In this document: positions 34,433 to 43,065 of the stretch, in pieces | How positions within the stretch are numbered: the first letter of the stretch is position 1 | Layout: every line of letters begins with the position of its first letter | Assembly (NCBI GenBank): GCA_963793825.1 | Contig: CAWCBE010000014.1 | Span: 372,001-436,000 of the forward strand | Origin: RYN-230 sp963793825 | GTDB taxonomy: Bacteria > Actinomycetota > Actinomycetes > Streptosporangiales > Streptosporangiaceae | Direction of reading: 5' to 3' | DNA length: 64,000 nt | Position numbers and translations under genes: made by a program | Notes under the pieces: generated by a model | Told to the model about the DNA's origin: nothing | What the model saw: only the letters and a program-made list of their open reading frames with translations | Databases searched by the model: none

Positions 34433-35107
34433 GCCGTGGTTGGGGCCCAGGGCAAGCAGCGCGGTCTGCTCGTTGCGCGTCAGGTGCTGCAGCAACGCGC
34501 TCGACGCGATCTCCGGATCCCGCTGGCGGAACGCCTCGACCAGTTCCTGGTGATGCTGCCTGCGCCGGTCGTGCTCGTGCGGGTCCGGATCGAGCATGCC
34601 CCAGCCGATACGCACGTAGCGCTCCGAGGCCCGCCACAATGTGGTGAGAATCCAGATGTCCCAGCTGGTCGCAGCCGGCGCCAGCAACGCGAGATGGAAG
34701 GTGTGATGGGAATCGTAGATCTCGTTCATCGTCCGGTGCGCGTCACCGAAGTCCGCGGCCTCCCGATGCAGGCGATCCAGCTCGGCATCGGGCAGCAGCC
34801 GGCACGACCGCTGCGCGATCTCCGGCTCCAGCCGGCGCCGCAGACGGTAGATGCTCTGCAGCTCGTCCAGGTCAAGTGGCGCCACTACGGCGCTGCGACC
34901 GGGCCGCATCTGCACCAGGCCCTGATTCTCCAGGCTCCGCAGCGCCTCGCGCACCGGGATGATGCTGACCCGGAGCATCTCAGCGAGCTCGCGCAGCGAG
35001 AACTCACGGCCCGGCTCTAGCGCCCCTGACAGGATGGACCGGCGCAGTTCGGTCATGACCTGGTCAGCGACGGACCGCGATTCGATGGGGCGGACAACCG
35101 TAGTCAC
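34412..35107 (-). CDS. GntR-family (FadR/FCD) regulator
   Basis: A 231-aa GntR regulator with an FCD effector domain. The winged HTH is SVADQVMTELRRSILSGALE, FSLRELAEMLRVSIIPVREA and RSLENQGLVQMRPGRSAVV. The FCD domain follows, with Asp/His metal-ligand candidates in DSHHTFHLALL and HEHDRRRQHHQELVEAF. GTG at 35107 is preferred because TTGGTGGA lies just upstream; the frame opens at a TTG at 35158. A GTTATCA-TATATCA box lies 113 bp upstream, suggesting autoregulation and control of the operons on both sides. Confidence 0.9.
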   Translation of the reverse strand: MTTVVRPIESRSVADQVMTELRRSILSGALEPGREFSLRELAEMLRVSIIPVREALRSLENQGLVQMRPGRSAVVAPLDLDELQSIYRLRRRLEPEIAQRSCRLLPDAELDRLHREAADFGDAHRTMNEIYDSHHTFHLALLAPAATSWDIWILTTLWRASERYVRIGWGMLDPDPHEHDRRRQHHQELVEAFRQRDPEIASSALLQHLTRNEQTALLALGPNHGSLTPVG

Positions 35108-35219
35108 GCTGATTCCACCAATCGGCTCGCTCTCCACCTGCCCAGGCGCCGAAATCAATTATAGCGGCGCGCATATTTCGTCCGCGTGAAGCCAGGTGCG
35201 GCGGCCCGCCGTCGCCTTT

Positions 35220-35234
35220 GTGATATATGATAAC
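35220..35234. promoter_or_regulatory. Regulon box 3 upstream of GntR gene
   Basis: GTGATATATGATAAC; its reverse complement GTTATCATATATCAC is a two-base-shorter version of boxes 1 and 2. It lies between the GntR start and the SnoaL gene. Confidence 0.6.
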
Positions 35235-35378
35235 CGCTCTCTTACCCTGGAGCTGGCGATGACCCCGGCCGCAGCCCGGACCCACGACCGGACCAGGTGT
35301 ACGCCGACCACCGCATCAGTGCTGACAGCATCGTGGGCGCTGGCCTGGACGTAGGCCGGTAACCGCCCAAGCATTGCT

Positions 35379-35394
35379 GTTATCACATATATCG
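35379..35394. promoter_or_regulatory. Regulon box 2 upstream of SnoaL gene
   Basis: GTTATCACATATATCG, 36 bp before the SnoaL GTG. It is identical to box 1 at 15 of 16 positions, with shared flanks (ATTGCT before, TAG after). Confidence 0.7.
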
Positions 35395-35430
35395 AGTAGC
35401 CTCGCCGCAGGCCATGACCAGGAGGTAACT

Positions 35431-35916
35431 GTGACATCGCAAGCGGAGCGCACGCGCGAGGAGATCATCGCCAGCAACCTCGCCGCCGTTGAGGTGCACT
35501 TCCACAATGAGACCCCGGAGACCATCGACAAGGCGATCGCGGTCTACACCGACGACATCGTCTGGGAGGTGCCAGCCCGCGGCCTGGTCCACCGCAATGT
35601 TGCCGACGTCAAGGCCGAATACCTGAAGATCTTCGGCTCGATGAACATCCACAAGATCACCAACCTGTACCGGTTCGCGACCGAGGAATGGGTGTTCGAC
35701 GACAGCATCTTCGAATGGACCATCACCGGCGACGGCTTCGCCAACTGCCCGTTCCCGCCCGGGACGACGGTGAGCGTGCGCCTGCTGCACGCGTTCCAGT
35801 GCCGGGACGGCAAGATCTGCCGGGAGAACGGGTACGAGATCTGGCGCGACATCAACGACACCGCCCGGGTGCGCGACGACATCCCGGCCACCGCCACGGT
35901 CGAGGTGTTCGGCTAA
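35431..35916 (+). CDS. SnoaL-like (NTF2-fold) protein
   Basis: A 161-aa NTF2-like protein. The cone-shaped fold is indicated by NLAAVEVHFHNETPETIDKA, VYTDDIVWEVPARG, EYLKIFGSMNIHKI and LLHAFQCRDGKICRENGYEI. SnoaL-type members include polyketide cyclases, isomerases and hydroxylases; this one is not assigned. GTG at 35431 has AGGAGG at ideal spacing. It opens a run (SnoaL, HIT, amidohydrolase, NmrA, SDR) that seems to share regulation with the FAH operon. Confidence 0.87.
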   Translation: MTSQAERTREEIIASNLAAVEVHFHNETPETIDKAIAVYTDDIVWEVPARGLVHRNVADVKAEYLKIFGSMNIHKITNLYRFATEEWVFDDSIFEWTITGDGFANCPFPPGTTVSVRLLHAFQCRDGKICRENGYEIWRDINDTARVRDDIPATATVEVFG

Positions 35917-35918
35917 GC

Positions 35919-36359
35919 ATGGACGACTGCCTGCTGTGCAGCATGGAGCGCGCTGAGGAGACCTCCGTCGTGTTCCGTGACCCGCTCTGGGCGGCGGAGG
36001 TCGTTCCTGGCTATGACGTTCCCGGCTGGTTCATCCTGCGGGCCCGTCGGCACGCCGAGCGGATCACCGGGCTCGGCGAGGAAGAGCTGTCGTCGTACGG
36101 TCACCGCGCGCGGGATCTCGTGGCCGCAGTCACCGAGGTCACCGGAGCGCCCGCAACCTACCAGCTGGTTTTCGGCGAGAACTACCCGCATTTCCATGCC
36201 CTCATCGCGGCCCGGGGCCACGATGTCCCGCCCGACCTGCGCGCCGGCAACATCCTCAAGCTGCGCGCCGACCGCGCCGACCTGGCGGCGGCCGGCCAGC
36301 TCGTGCCCGCGGTGCGCTCGGCTTACGCCCGGCACATCGGGACGCCGGGTCCCGCTTGA
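35919..36359 (+). CDS. HIT-family protein (Ap4A-hydrolase-like), third His lost
   Basis: A 146-aa HIT protein. CLLCSMERAEETSVVFRDPL at the start is typical, with a Cys-x-x-Cys possibly binding zinc. The HIT site is ENYPHFHALIAARG: the canonical H-x-H-x-H is H-F-H-A-L, keeping the first two His (including the usual nucleophile) and replacing the third by Leu. HIT enzymes hydrolyse nucleotide phosphates or phosphoramidates. The gene starts three bp after the SnoaL stop. Activity may be altered. Confidence 0.85.
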   Translation: MDDCLLCSMERAEETSVVFRDPLWAAEVVPGYDVPGWFILRARRHAERITGLGEEELSSYGHRARDLVAAVTEVTGAPATYQLVFGENYPHFHALIAARGHDVPPDLRAGNILKLRADRADLAAAGQLVPAVRSAYARHIGTPGPA

Positions 36360-36501
36360 GCGCACCGCCCCGTCAGGCGCGGCTCATGCACCGGCCGGCA
36401 TCGCCGCATCCGACCTGCCTATTCCGATGGACCGGCCGCGCTGATTCACAGTTCGGCCAGCCTGGTTTCACCCTGGAGCGCTGCATTCAGGAGAGGTCAT
36501 T

Positions 36502-37632
36502 GTGAGCGCTGTAACAGCTATCGCCAACGTGCGGGTATTTGACGGAGAGCGGCTGAGTGAGCCAGCGACCGTCGCGGTCGAAGGCACCATGATCTCGGGC
36601 CGCACGCGGGCGGACAGCACGCCTGGTGCCGACGTGGTCGGCGGCGGCGGGGGCACCTTGCTGCCAGGGCTGATCGACACGCACGTGCACGTGGACAAGG
36701 TGGCACAGCTCGAGGTGTCGGCTTCGTGGGGCGTGACCACCCTGCTCGACATGGGCAACAAGGATCTCGCCAACCTCGCGACGCTGAAAAAGGGCCACGG
36801 GCATCCCACCGTGAGGAGCGCCGGCAATCCGGCGAGTGCGCCGGGTTCCGTGTTCGTCAGGAAGATGGGATTCTCCGTCTCGACCACAGTCACCGGGCCC
36901 GAGGACGCGGCGCGATTCGTCGCCGAGCGGGTGGCTGAGGGCTCGGACTGGATCAAGATCCTCGTTGAGGACCCCAAGATCCCCGGCACCAGGGCGCTCG
37001 GCCCGGAGACAGTTGCGGCACTGGTCGTAGCGGCACATGAAGCTGGGTTGATGACGGTCGCTCACGTGGTGAGCGCTGACACCATGACGACAGCGGTGCG
37101 CGCAGGGGTGGATGTCGTGACCCACACGGCCCTGACCAGTGAGCTGAGCCCGGACTTCGAGAGACTGCTGGCCGGGCGGCCTGTCGTCCTCATCCCGACC
37201 CTGACGATGATGCAGGGAGTGGTGCACGCCATTGGCGGGAAGTTCGCCATGCGCGCGCTGGCGCCGTTCGTGCCGGCGGTCCGGCTGAACTACCGGCACG
37301 CGAAGTCGACCGTCGCCACGTTCCACCGCGCCCGGGCAGTCATTCTCGCGGGCACCGACTCAAACGACGATCTGACGGCCCCATACCAGGTCGCCCACGG
37401 CGAATCACTGCACGCGGAGCTGGAGCGGCTGGTGGATGCCGGGCTGACACCGGCCGAGGCGCTGCGGGGGGCGACATCTCTCGCGGCTGGCACTTTCGGC
37501 CTGACCGACCGGGGTGTCATCACGCCGGGGCGCCGGGCGGACCTGGTGCTGGTCGATGGCGACCCCACCCAGGACATCTCCGCCACCCGGAACATCCGCG
37601 GCGTGTGGATTGGCGGCTGCCGGGTGAGGTAG
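36502..37632 (+). CDS. Amidohydrolase (imidazolonepropionase-like metal hydrolase)
   Basis: A 376-aa metal-dependent amidohydrolase. The first metal motif is GLIDTHVHVDK (HVH), a Lys lies in SDWIKILVEDP, then His in MTVAHVVSAD and VVTHTALTS, and the final Asp is in VILAGTDSND. The N- and C-terminal beta-sandwich strands (VRVFDGERL and GRRADLVLVDGDP) are complete. It hydrolyses a cyclic amide or similar bond. The start is GTG at 36502 after GGAGAGG. It belongs to the plus-strand catabolic run. Confidence 0.9.
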   Translation: MSAVTAIANVRVFDGERLSEPATVAVEGTMISGRTRADSTPGADVVGGGGGTLLPGLIDTHVHVDKVAQLEVSASWGVTTLLDMGNKDLANLATLKKGHGHPTVRSAGNPASAPGSVFVRKMGFSVSTTVTGPEDAARFVAERVAEGSDWIKILVEDPKIPGTRALGPETVAALVVAAHEAGLMTVAHVVSADTMTTAVRAGVDVVTHTALTSELSPDFERLLAGRPVVLIPTLTMMQGVVHAIGGKFAMRALAPFVPAVRLNYRHAKSTVATFHRARAVILAGTDSNDDLTAPYQVAHGESLHAELERLVDAGLTPAEALRGATSLAAGTFGLTDRGVITPGRRADLVLVDGDPTQDISATRNIRGVWIGGCRVR

Positions 37633-37705
37633 CAGCGGCCATGGCATGGATGCTGCGCCCTCCGGGCCGGCCACGCGGTCGGGACAACGAGCCGAATGGA
37701 CCGAG

Positions 37706-38587
37706 ATGATTCTGGTCACTGCCGCTCAGGGCAATCAGGGCAAGCTGCTCGTCCCGAAGCTGCTCGCGGCTGGGCAGCCGGTCCGGGCCTGCGTCCGGAC
37801 GGAAGCTTCTGCCGGGCACCTGCGTGCCCTGGGCGTGCAGGAGACCGTGGTCGGCGACATCAGCGAGCCGGCGGTGCTGGCCACGGCCATCGGCGGCGTG
37901 CAGAAGGTGTACCACGTCGGGCCGACCGCCCACCCGCGCGAACGTGCCATGGGCCTGGCCGTGGTCGACGCAGCCCGGGCCGAGGGCGTGAAACACCTGG
38001 TGTTCAGCTCAGTGCTGCACGCGATCACGACCGACCTGGTGCAGCACGAGATCAAGCGCGATGTCGAGGAGCACCTGCTCTCGTCGGGCCTGGAGTTCAC
38101 CATCCTCCAGCCGGCCAACTACATGTTGCCCCTGAAGCTCCGGCCCGTCTTCGAGCGGGGCGTCTTTGAGCTGTCATGGTCGCTCGAGCGCCGTCAGTCG
38201 CTGGTGGACCTGGGCGACGTGACCGACGTTGCCTGCATGGCCCTGATCGACAGTGAACGCCACGCCGGGGCCACCTACGAGCTGGCGGCCCCCGGCCGCT
38301 ACACGGCACACGAGCTGGGCGACATCATCTCCCGCGTGCTGGACCGGCCCATCGTGGTGCGCGAGATCGATGCCGACACCTACCTCAAGGCATGGGTCGG
38401 CGACGCGGATCCGCAGCAGGTCAGCCATCAAGCCAGGGTCTTGCGCGCGATCACCGCGCGCTACAGCAGCCACGACTTCGTCGGCAACCCCAACGTGCTC
38501 AGGTGGCTGCTCGGGCGCCCGCCGACGACCTTCGAGACCTACGTGCGCGGCCAGCACGACGCCTTCCTGCGGAAGGGAGGCCTGTGA
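37706..38587 (+). CDS. NmrA-family NAD(P)-binding protein
   Basis: A 293-aa atypical SDR of the NmrA type. The Rossmann loop is MILVTAAQGNQGKLLVPKLL, and the segment HLVFSSVLHAIT lacks a classical Tyr-x-x-x-Lys, as is common for NmrA-like sensors or reductases. FTILQPANYM and VTDVACMALIDS are family-typical. The ATG at 37706 starts the Rossmann strand directly. It overlaps the next SDR gene by GTGA, so the two are coupled. Confidence 0.88.
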   Translation: MILVTAAQGNQGKLLVPKLLAAGQPVRACVRTEASAGHLRALGVQETVVGDISEPAVLATAIGGVQKVYHVGPTAHPRERAMGLAVVDAARAEGVKHLVFSSVLHAITTDLVQHEIKRDVEEHLLSSGLEFTILQPANYMLPLKLRPVFERGVFELSWSLERRQSLVDLGDVTDVACMALIDSERHAGATYELAAPGRYTAHELGDIISRVLDRPIVVREIDADTYLKAWVGDADPQQVSHQARVLRAITARYSSHDFVGNPNVLRWLLGRPPTTFETYVRGQHDAFLRKGGL

Positions 38588-39339
38588 AGCTCAGCGGCAA
38601 CACGATCCTGATCACCGGCGGGGGCTCTGGCATCGGGCGCGGCCTGGCCGAGGAACTGCACCGGCGGGGCAACCGGGTCATCATCGCCGGCCGCCGGGCG
38701 GCCGTGCTGAGCGAGGTCGCGGCGGCCAGCCCCGGGATGCATGCCGTGCAGCTGGACGTGGCCGATGCGGTCAGCATTGCCAGCGTCGTGCCCCAGGTGA
38801 TCGCGGAGCATCCGGATCTGAACGTCGTCATCAACAACGCCGGGATCATGTTCGGCGATGACCCCGGCGAGCCGCTCGATGACGAGATGCTGACGTCGAT
38901 CGTCGCCACCAACTTGCTCGGGCCGGTGCGGCTGAACTCCGCGCTCATCACTCATCTTCGGCAGCAGCCCTCGGCGACCATCATCAACGTTTCGTCGATG
39001 CTCGGCTACACGCCGCTGGCCTCGTCGGCCCTCTACTCAGCAACGAAGGCCGCACTGCACTCGTACACGTTGTCCTTGCGGCACCGCCTGCAGGGATCGC
39101 CGGTGACCGTCCTCGAGATCGCACCGCCGTACACGCGGACTGCGCTGATGGACGTCAACCTGACCGACCCGCGTGCGATGCCCTTGGCCGACTACCTGGC
39201 CGAGACGATGGAGCTGTTGGCCACCGACGAAGTGGAGGTCTACGTGGAACGCGCCCGGGCGCGGCGCGATGCACTGCGGCCGGATGAGGTCGGAGCGACC
39301 AAAAGGTTCAACGACATGATGAGCGGCGGCCGGCCATGA
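38584..39339 (+). CDS. Short-chain dehydrogenase (DltE-like)
   Basis: A 251-aa classical SDR. The cofactor loop is ILITGGGSGIGRGLAEELHR, then LDVADAVS, VVINNAGIMFG, catalytic Ser in NVSSMLGYTP, and Tyr-x-x-x-Lys in ALYSATKAAL. Closest in pattern to DltE/YoxD-type oxidoreductases. GTG at 38584 overlaps the NmrA stop. It is the last gene of the catabolic run and faces the glucodextranase gene. Confidence 0.9.
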   Translation: MKLSGNTILITGGGSGIGRGLAEELHRRGNRVIIAGRRAAVLSEVAAASPGMHAVQLDVADAVSIASVVPQVIAEHPDLNVVINNAGIMFGDDPGEPLDDEMLTSIVATNLLGPVRLNSALITHLRQQPSATIINVSSMLGYTPLASSALYSATKAALHSYTLSLRHRLQGSPVTVLEIAPPYTRTALMDVNLTDPRAMPLADYLAETMELLATDEVEVYVERARARRDALRPDEVGATKRFNDMMSGGRP

Positions 39340-39387
39340 CCAGGAGCCAGGCTGGAGGCGCTACTGGGTCAGGGCGCCGCGCCATCC

Positions 39388-42300
39388 CTAGGGCACGGTC
39401 ACTGGCTGGATCACGACCGGGCCCCGGGTGGGATCGAGTTCGGTGGCCTGCGATACGCCCGGCGGGGTGATGACGTCCATGGCCTGGGGGACATCCGAGG
39501 GGCTCACCGAGCAGATCGGGCTCGTCCCGCCGGCCGCGCACACGCCGAAGGTGTAGGGCTGCGGGGTGGCCGTGAACGCCCGGGCCAGGTCGGAGCTGAA
39601 TCCGTCCTGCCCGGTCAGCACGACGCTGAACGCCCAGCCGGATCCGGGCGTGCCGAACTGGGCCTCCGGGAGAGCGATCGTCACGGTCCGGCTGGCGTCA
39701 TCGGTCAGCATGGACGCTGTGCCAACCGGGTTGCCGCTGGCGTCTGCCCACGTCGGAGAGGCGAAGCCCTGTGCTTCGACTCGCTCGCTCCAGGCCCCCG
39801 CGGGCGCGATGGAGTAGTTGCGGGAGGTGTAGGCGGCCTGGGTCGAGGTCTGGCCACCGCCCGGGGTGTGCACGTAGATGTCCAGGAGCTGGGCACCGAA
39901 ATCGGCGCCGAAGGCCGGGTCGAGGTTGGCCAGGGTGGTCCGCAGGTAGGCGGTGGTGCCGTCGCTGATCACCTGGAAACCGGTCAGGTCGAACGCGCCT
40001 GGATGGAAGTCCGGGGCCGTCGGGTACTGGTAGGTGCCGGGCCCGTTGTCGTCGCCGGCGGGATCGGTGACGTTCAGTACCGTGGTCCCTCCGGTCACCT
40101 CCCCGACCACTGCCACCTGCGCGTATCCGGTGTTCCGCCGGTCCGGCGAGGTGGCCGTCGCGGTGATGACATCGTCGCCGAACCCGACCGGGACGGTCGC
40201 CGAGAACGATCCGTCCGGTGCCGCGACGGTGCTGGTCACGGACGCGGCAGCACCCGTCGTGGTGTCGGCCGACCCGATGTCCACCGACGCGCCGGGTGCG
40301 GTGGCCCCGGTCACTGTCGTGGTGGCAGATCCGAGCTTCGCAGCGGAGGCGGGGGCGGTGAGGGTGACCGTCAGCGCACCTGGCGCCCCGTGGGTGAGGT
40401 AGCGCGCCGTCGTTACCGCCGGCGTCTCGACGGTGCGGCCGGCCCCGAGCCCCGCGATGAGCCGCAGTTCCTGGGCCTGGGCCCAGGTCAGCGGTGCGGC
40501 GGACCCTGCGGCCTGACCGTCGGTGAACCCGATCGACGCGGTCGCCGGGTCACTGCCGAAGGGCGACGCGGGCAGGTCCGGGTCCTCCCAGGCCTGCTCG
40601 GGCACCAGGCCGACGCCCGAGGAGAAATTGAGCATCGCGTTCAGCAGGCTGGCGGCCCCCGAACTCTGCCCGGCGGCGATGTCACTCTCGGCGCGCTCGC
40701 CGGACAGCACGGGCCACAGGTGACCGGTCCCGGTGTCGGTCGGCGGCCATGGCGCGCCGGTGGTCGGGCACGAGGTCTGGCTCGGCTGGTAGCAGTCGCC
40801 GTAGCCGTCCGCGCTGCCGCTGGCCGCCGACGTGCCATACCGGTAGTAGCCGGTGCCGCTCGGCGTGCTGACCGATACCTGCTTATCCAGCACGCCCAGC
40901 GAGGCCTGCACGTCCGGGTCGCTGATGGGCAGTTCCCCCAGCCGGACCATTTCCTGGAACCCGCCGTCTATGACGCCGCGCTGGTCCGCGGTCGGGCCGC
41001 CGTTGCCGAGGCTGTAGGCGATCGCCGCGTTCGGGTCACCGGTCTTGGACAGCCTGATGAAGTAGCGTGGCCCGTCCGGCCCGGTCGTGGTCACGTCCCA
41101 GGACTTGATGCTGCGCTGGAAGTAGTCAGCTGTCGCCTGGTAGAGCCGGGCCCGCGCGTTATCGCCATGGTCGGCGGCGATGGCAGACGCCGCGGTCAGC
41201 CCGGCGATCTCGGCCGCGATGGTCGAGGGTGAGTAGCCCGTCTGCTCCTCCCACCGTTCGTTGCCGTCCGAGGGCCCATGGGCGACCAGGAAGTCGGCCG
41301 CCGGCCGGACGTGGCCGGCCCACAGCGCGGCGTCGCCGCCCAGGCCCGCCTGGTAGTCCATCAGGATCGGGTCGGCGACCTCATCCAGCTGGAGCCCGCC
41401 GGTATCAGGGGCGGCCTTGCCGTTGAGCAGCGAGTTACGCGGCATGGCCCCGTCCGGTAGCTGCTGGCGGTCGAACAGGAACCGGACGGCGTCCCGCGCC
41501 GTGGCCAGGTCACCGTCGGCCAGCAGGCCGGTGAACGCCTCGTACAGGTCGCGGGAGAACACCTCGCGGTAGGAGCCGAAGTAGGCGGGCTGGCCACCGG
41601 AGTCGGCCCCGGCCGGCACCGCCTGGCCCCACGGGCTGGCCAGCGACGCCACGATCGCGCCGGGGAATGTTTTGTCCTCGCTCGCCTTGAGCACGTTCGC
41701 CGACAGGTAGTAGTGCTCGGCCAGCCGCGCGGTCGCGCTGGCCGGCTCTCCCGGATAATGGGCCGGCGGCCGGTTCAGGGTCGCGTCGTACCCGGCCCAG
41801 CCGGCCCGGTACCTCTGTGCTTTCAGCGCGAACGGGCTGCTGAGCGAGCCCTGGGCCGTGCTCACCGCGCCCGCCTGCGTGCGGCCGAAACCGAGGGCCA
41901 GGGTCAGCGTGCCGCCGGGCCCCGGAGCCAGTTCCTGGGTGGCCACGATGTGGCCATCCGGCGCGGACGTGTACGGGGTCAGCGCGTGTGACGTGTCCAG
42001 CTGGGTGAGACCATCGCTGGCGGTCCCGGCGTAGCCGACACTCGCCTCTGGCGCGGGGGTGCTGTCGGCCAGCGCCATGTAGGTCGGCACCGCGTAGGTC
42101 CGGTTAGTGGCGTCGGTGACCGTGTTCGTGCTGGAGACGACGGGGATCGCGGACCCGCCCGACGTGGTCACGACGCCGCTGTTGGCCCCGGCGTTCTGGG
42201 CGCCCCCGCCGCCGTTCCCGTTAACGTGGGCGTCCAGCCGCGCGTAAAGATGCAGCGCGGCCACGTTGGTTCCGGAGCCCGGCACGGCACTCAGCCGCGT

Positions 42301-42783
42301 GCGCATGAGCACGGTGTCACGGCCAGGATCGGTGATGTACGTGGTGGTCAGCCGGTAACCGTGCTGGGCGTCGGTCGCGGTCACCGTGCAGGCCATGCCG
42401 GTGGGGTCCGCGGCGACCGTGTAGCTCATGTCCCTGGTCTGCAGGTCGGTGAACGTGGAGCCGTCGGTGACGATGTACTGCAACGTGCTCACGTTGGTGT
42501 TGTCGATGGTGGGCTCGTAAGTGTCCGACAGCACGCCATCGGCAACCGTGTACCAGACCTTCGATGCCGTGCCGGTGGCCGTCCCCAGGCAGTCTTTGCG
42601 GGCCAGGTCGAAGTACGACATGGTCCCGGGCCCGCCCGGCGCGGCGCTGCCCGCGCTGGCCTCGGCCACGGTCGTGCTGGCGGCTCCCGCACTGGCCGCG
42701 GCCAGCGGAAGCATGGCCCCAGCCGTCGCTAATGCAGCCAGCATCCTGGCCAAGCGCGTGCGACCACGGGCCGAGCGTGCCAT
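39388..42783 (-). CDS. Secreted GH15 glucodextranase, multidomain
   Basis: A 1131-aa secreted alpha-glucan hydrolase. A signal peptide (MARSARGRTRLARMLAALAT, cleavage after a SAGA-type site) precedes the N-terminal beta-sandwich (about 40-300). The GH15 (alpha/alpha)6 barrel follows, with the general acid in NERWEEQTGYSPSTIAAEIA near residue 513 and the base in LWPVLSGERAESD near 692. An Ig-like linker domain and a C-terminal DOMON-like binding module complete it. This order matches Arthrobacter-type glucodextranase, which releases glucose from alpha-1,6-glucan. The ATG at 42783 follows GGAGGTG and begins the signal peptide; the 48-codon longer frame is unsupported. A perfect palindrome lies 53 bp upstream. 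Confidence 0.92.
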   Translation of the reverse strand: MARSARGRTRLARMLAALATAGAMLPLAAASAGAASTTVAEASAGSAAPGGPGTMSYFDLARKDCLGTATGTASKVWYTVADGVLSDTYEPTIDNTNVSTLQYIVTDGSTFTDLQTRDMSYTVAADPTGMACTVTATDAQHGYRLTTTYITDPGRDTVLMRTRLSAVPGSGTNVAALHLYARLDAHVNGNGGGGAQNAGANSGVVTTSGGSAIPVVSSTNTVTDATNRTYAVPTYMALADSTPAPEASVGYAGTASDGLTQLDTSHALTPYTSAPDGHIVATQELAPGPGGTLTLALGFGRTQAGAVSTAQGSLSSPFALKAQRYRAGWAGYDATLNRPPAHYPGEPASATARLAEHYYLSANVLKASEDKTFPGAIVASLASPWGQAVPAGADSGGQPAYFGSYREVFSRDLYEAFTGLLADGDLATARDAVRFLFDRQQLPDGAMPRNSLLNGKAAPDTGGLQLDEVADPILMDYQAGLGGDAALWAGHVRPAADFLVAHGPSDGNERWEEQTGYSPSTIAAEIAGLTAASAIAADHGDNARARLYQATADYFQRSIKSWDVTTTGPDGPRYFIRLSKTGDPNAAIAYSLGNGGPTADQRGVIDGGFQEMVRLGELPISDPDVQASLGVLDKQVSVSTPSGTGYYRYGTSAASGSADGYGDCYQPSQTSCPTTGAPWPPTDTGTGHLWPVLSGERAESDIAAGQSSGAASLLNAMLNFSSGVGLVPEQAWEDPDLPASPFGSDPATASIGFTDGQAAGSAAPLTWAQAQELRLIAGLGAGRTVETPAVTTARYLTHGAPGALTVTLTAPASAAKLGSATTTVTGATAPGASVDIGSADTTTGAAASVTSTVAAPDGSFSATVPVGFGDDVITATATSPDRRNTGYAQVAVVGEVTGGTTVLNVTDPAGDDNGPGTYQYPTAPDFHPGAFDLTGFQVISDGTTAYLRTTLANLDPAFGADFGAQLLDIYVHTPGGGQTSTQAAYTSRNYSIAPAGAWSERVEAQGFASPTWADASGNPVGTASMLTDDASRTVTIALPEAQFGTPGSGWAFSVVLTGQDGFSSDLARAFTATPQPYTFGVCAAGGTSPICSVSPSDVPQAMDVITPPGVSQATELDPTRGPVVIQPVTVP

Positions 42784-42835
42784 ACCCACCTCCGCCGGAC
42801 CGCCTGGGCCACGCGCCGGTGCGCGCCCGCTTTGC

Positions 42836-42862
42836 CGGTGAATCCTCACGGAGGATTCACCG
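42836..42862. promoter_or_regulatory. Perfect 27-bp palindrome (operator candidate)
   Basis: Two 12-bp arms, CGGTGAATCCTC and GAGGATTCACCG, are exactly complementary around ACG. It lies between the divergent glucodextranase and phosphotransferase genes. No T-tract follows, so an operator is more likely than a terminator. No regulator gene is adjacent. Confidence 0.7.
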
Positions 42863-43065
42863 CACGGGCCGCCGCTGTCAAGAGAGCCGGCCCGCCGGGC
42901 CGATGGGCAGGCGCCGGGCTCGGACATGTATCAGGACCGGACCCGAGGTCTCTATCTGGGTAAGGCGCGGTTAATGACAGGTGACGGAACGCCGCGCACA
43001 CGGGGGAACGGTAGGCGCGCTGCTCGATGTCGCCGCTTTGCGGCCCAGCGCGGAGGGAGGCTCCA

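Noticed and set aside
39868..41232. A 454-aa plus-strand open frame.
   Set aside because: It is an antisense shadow of the GH15 gene; composition is Gly/Arg-rich with no known motif.
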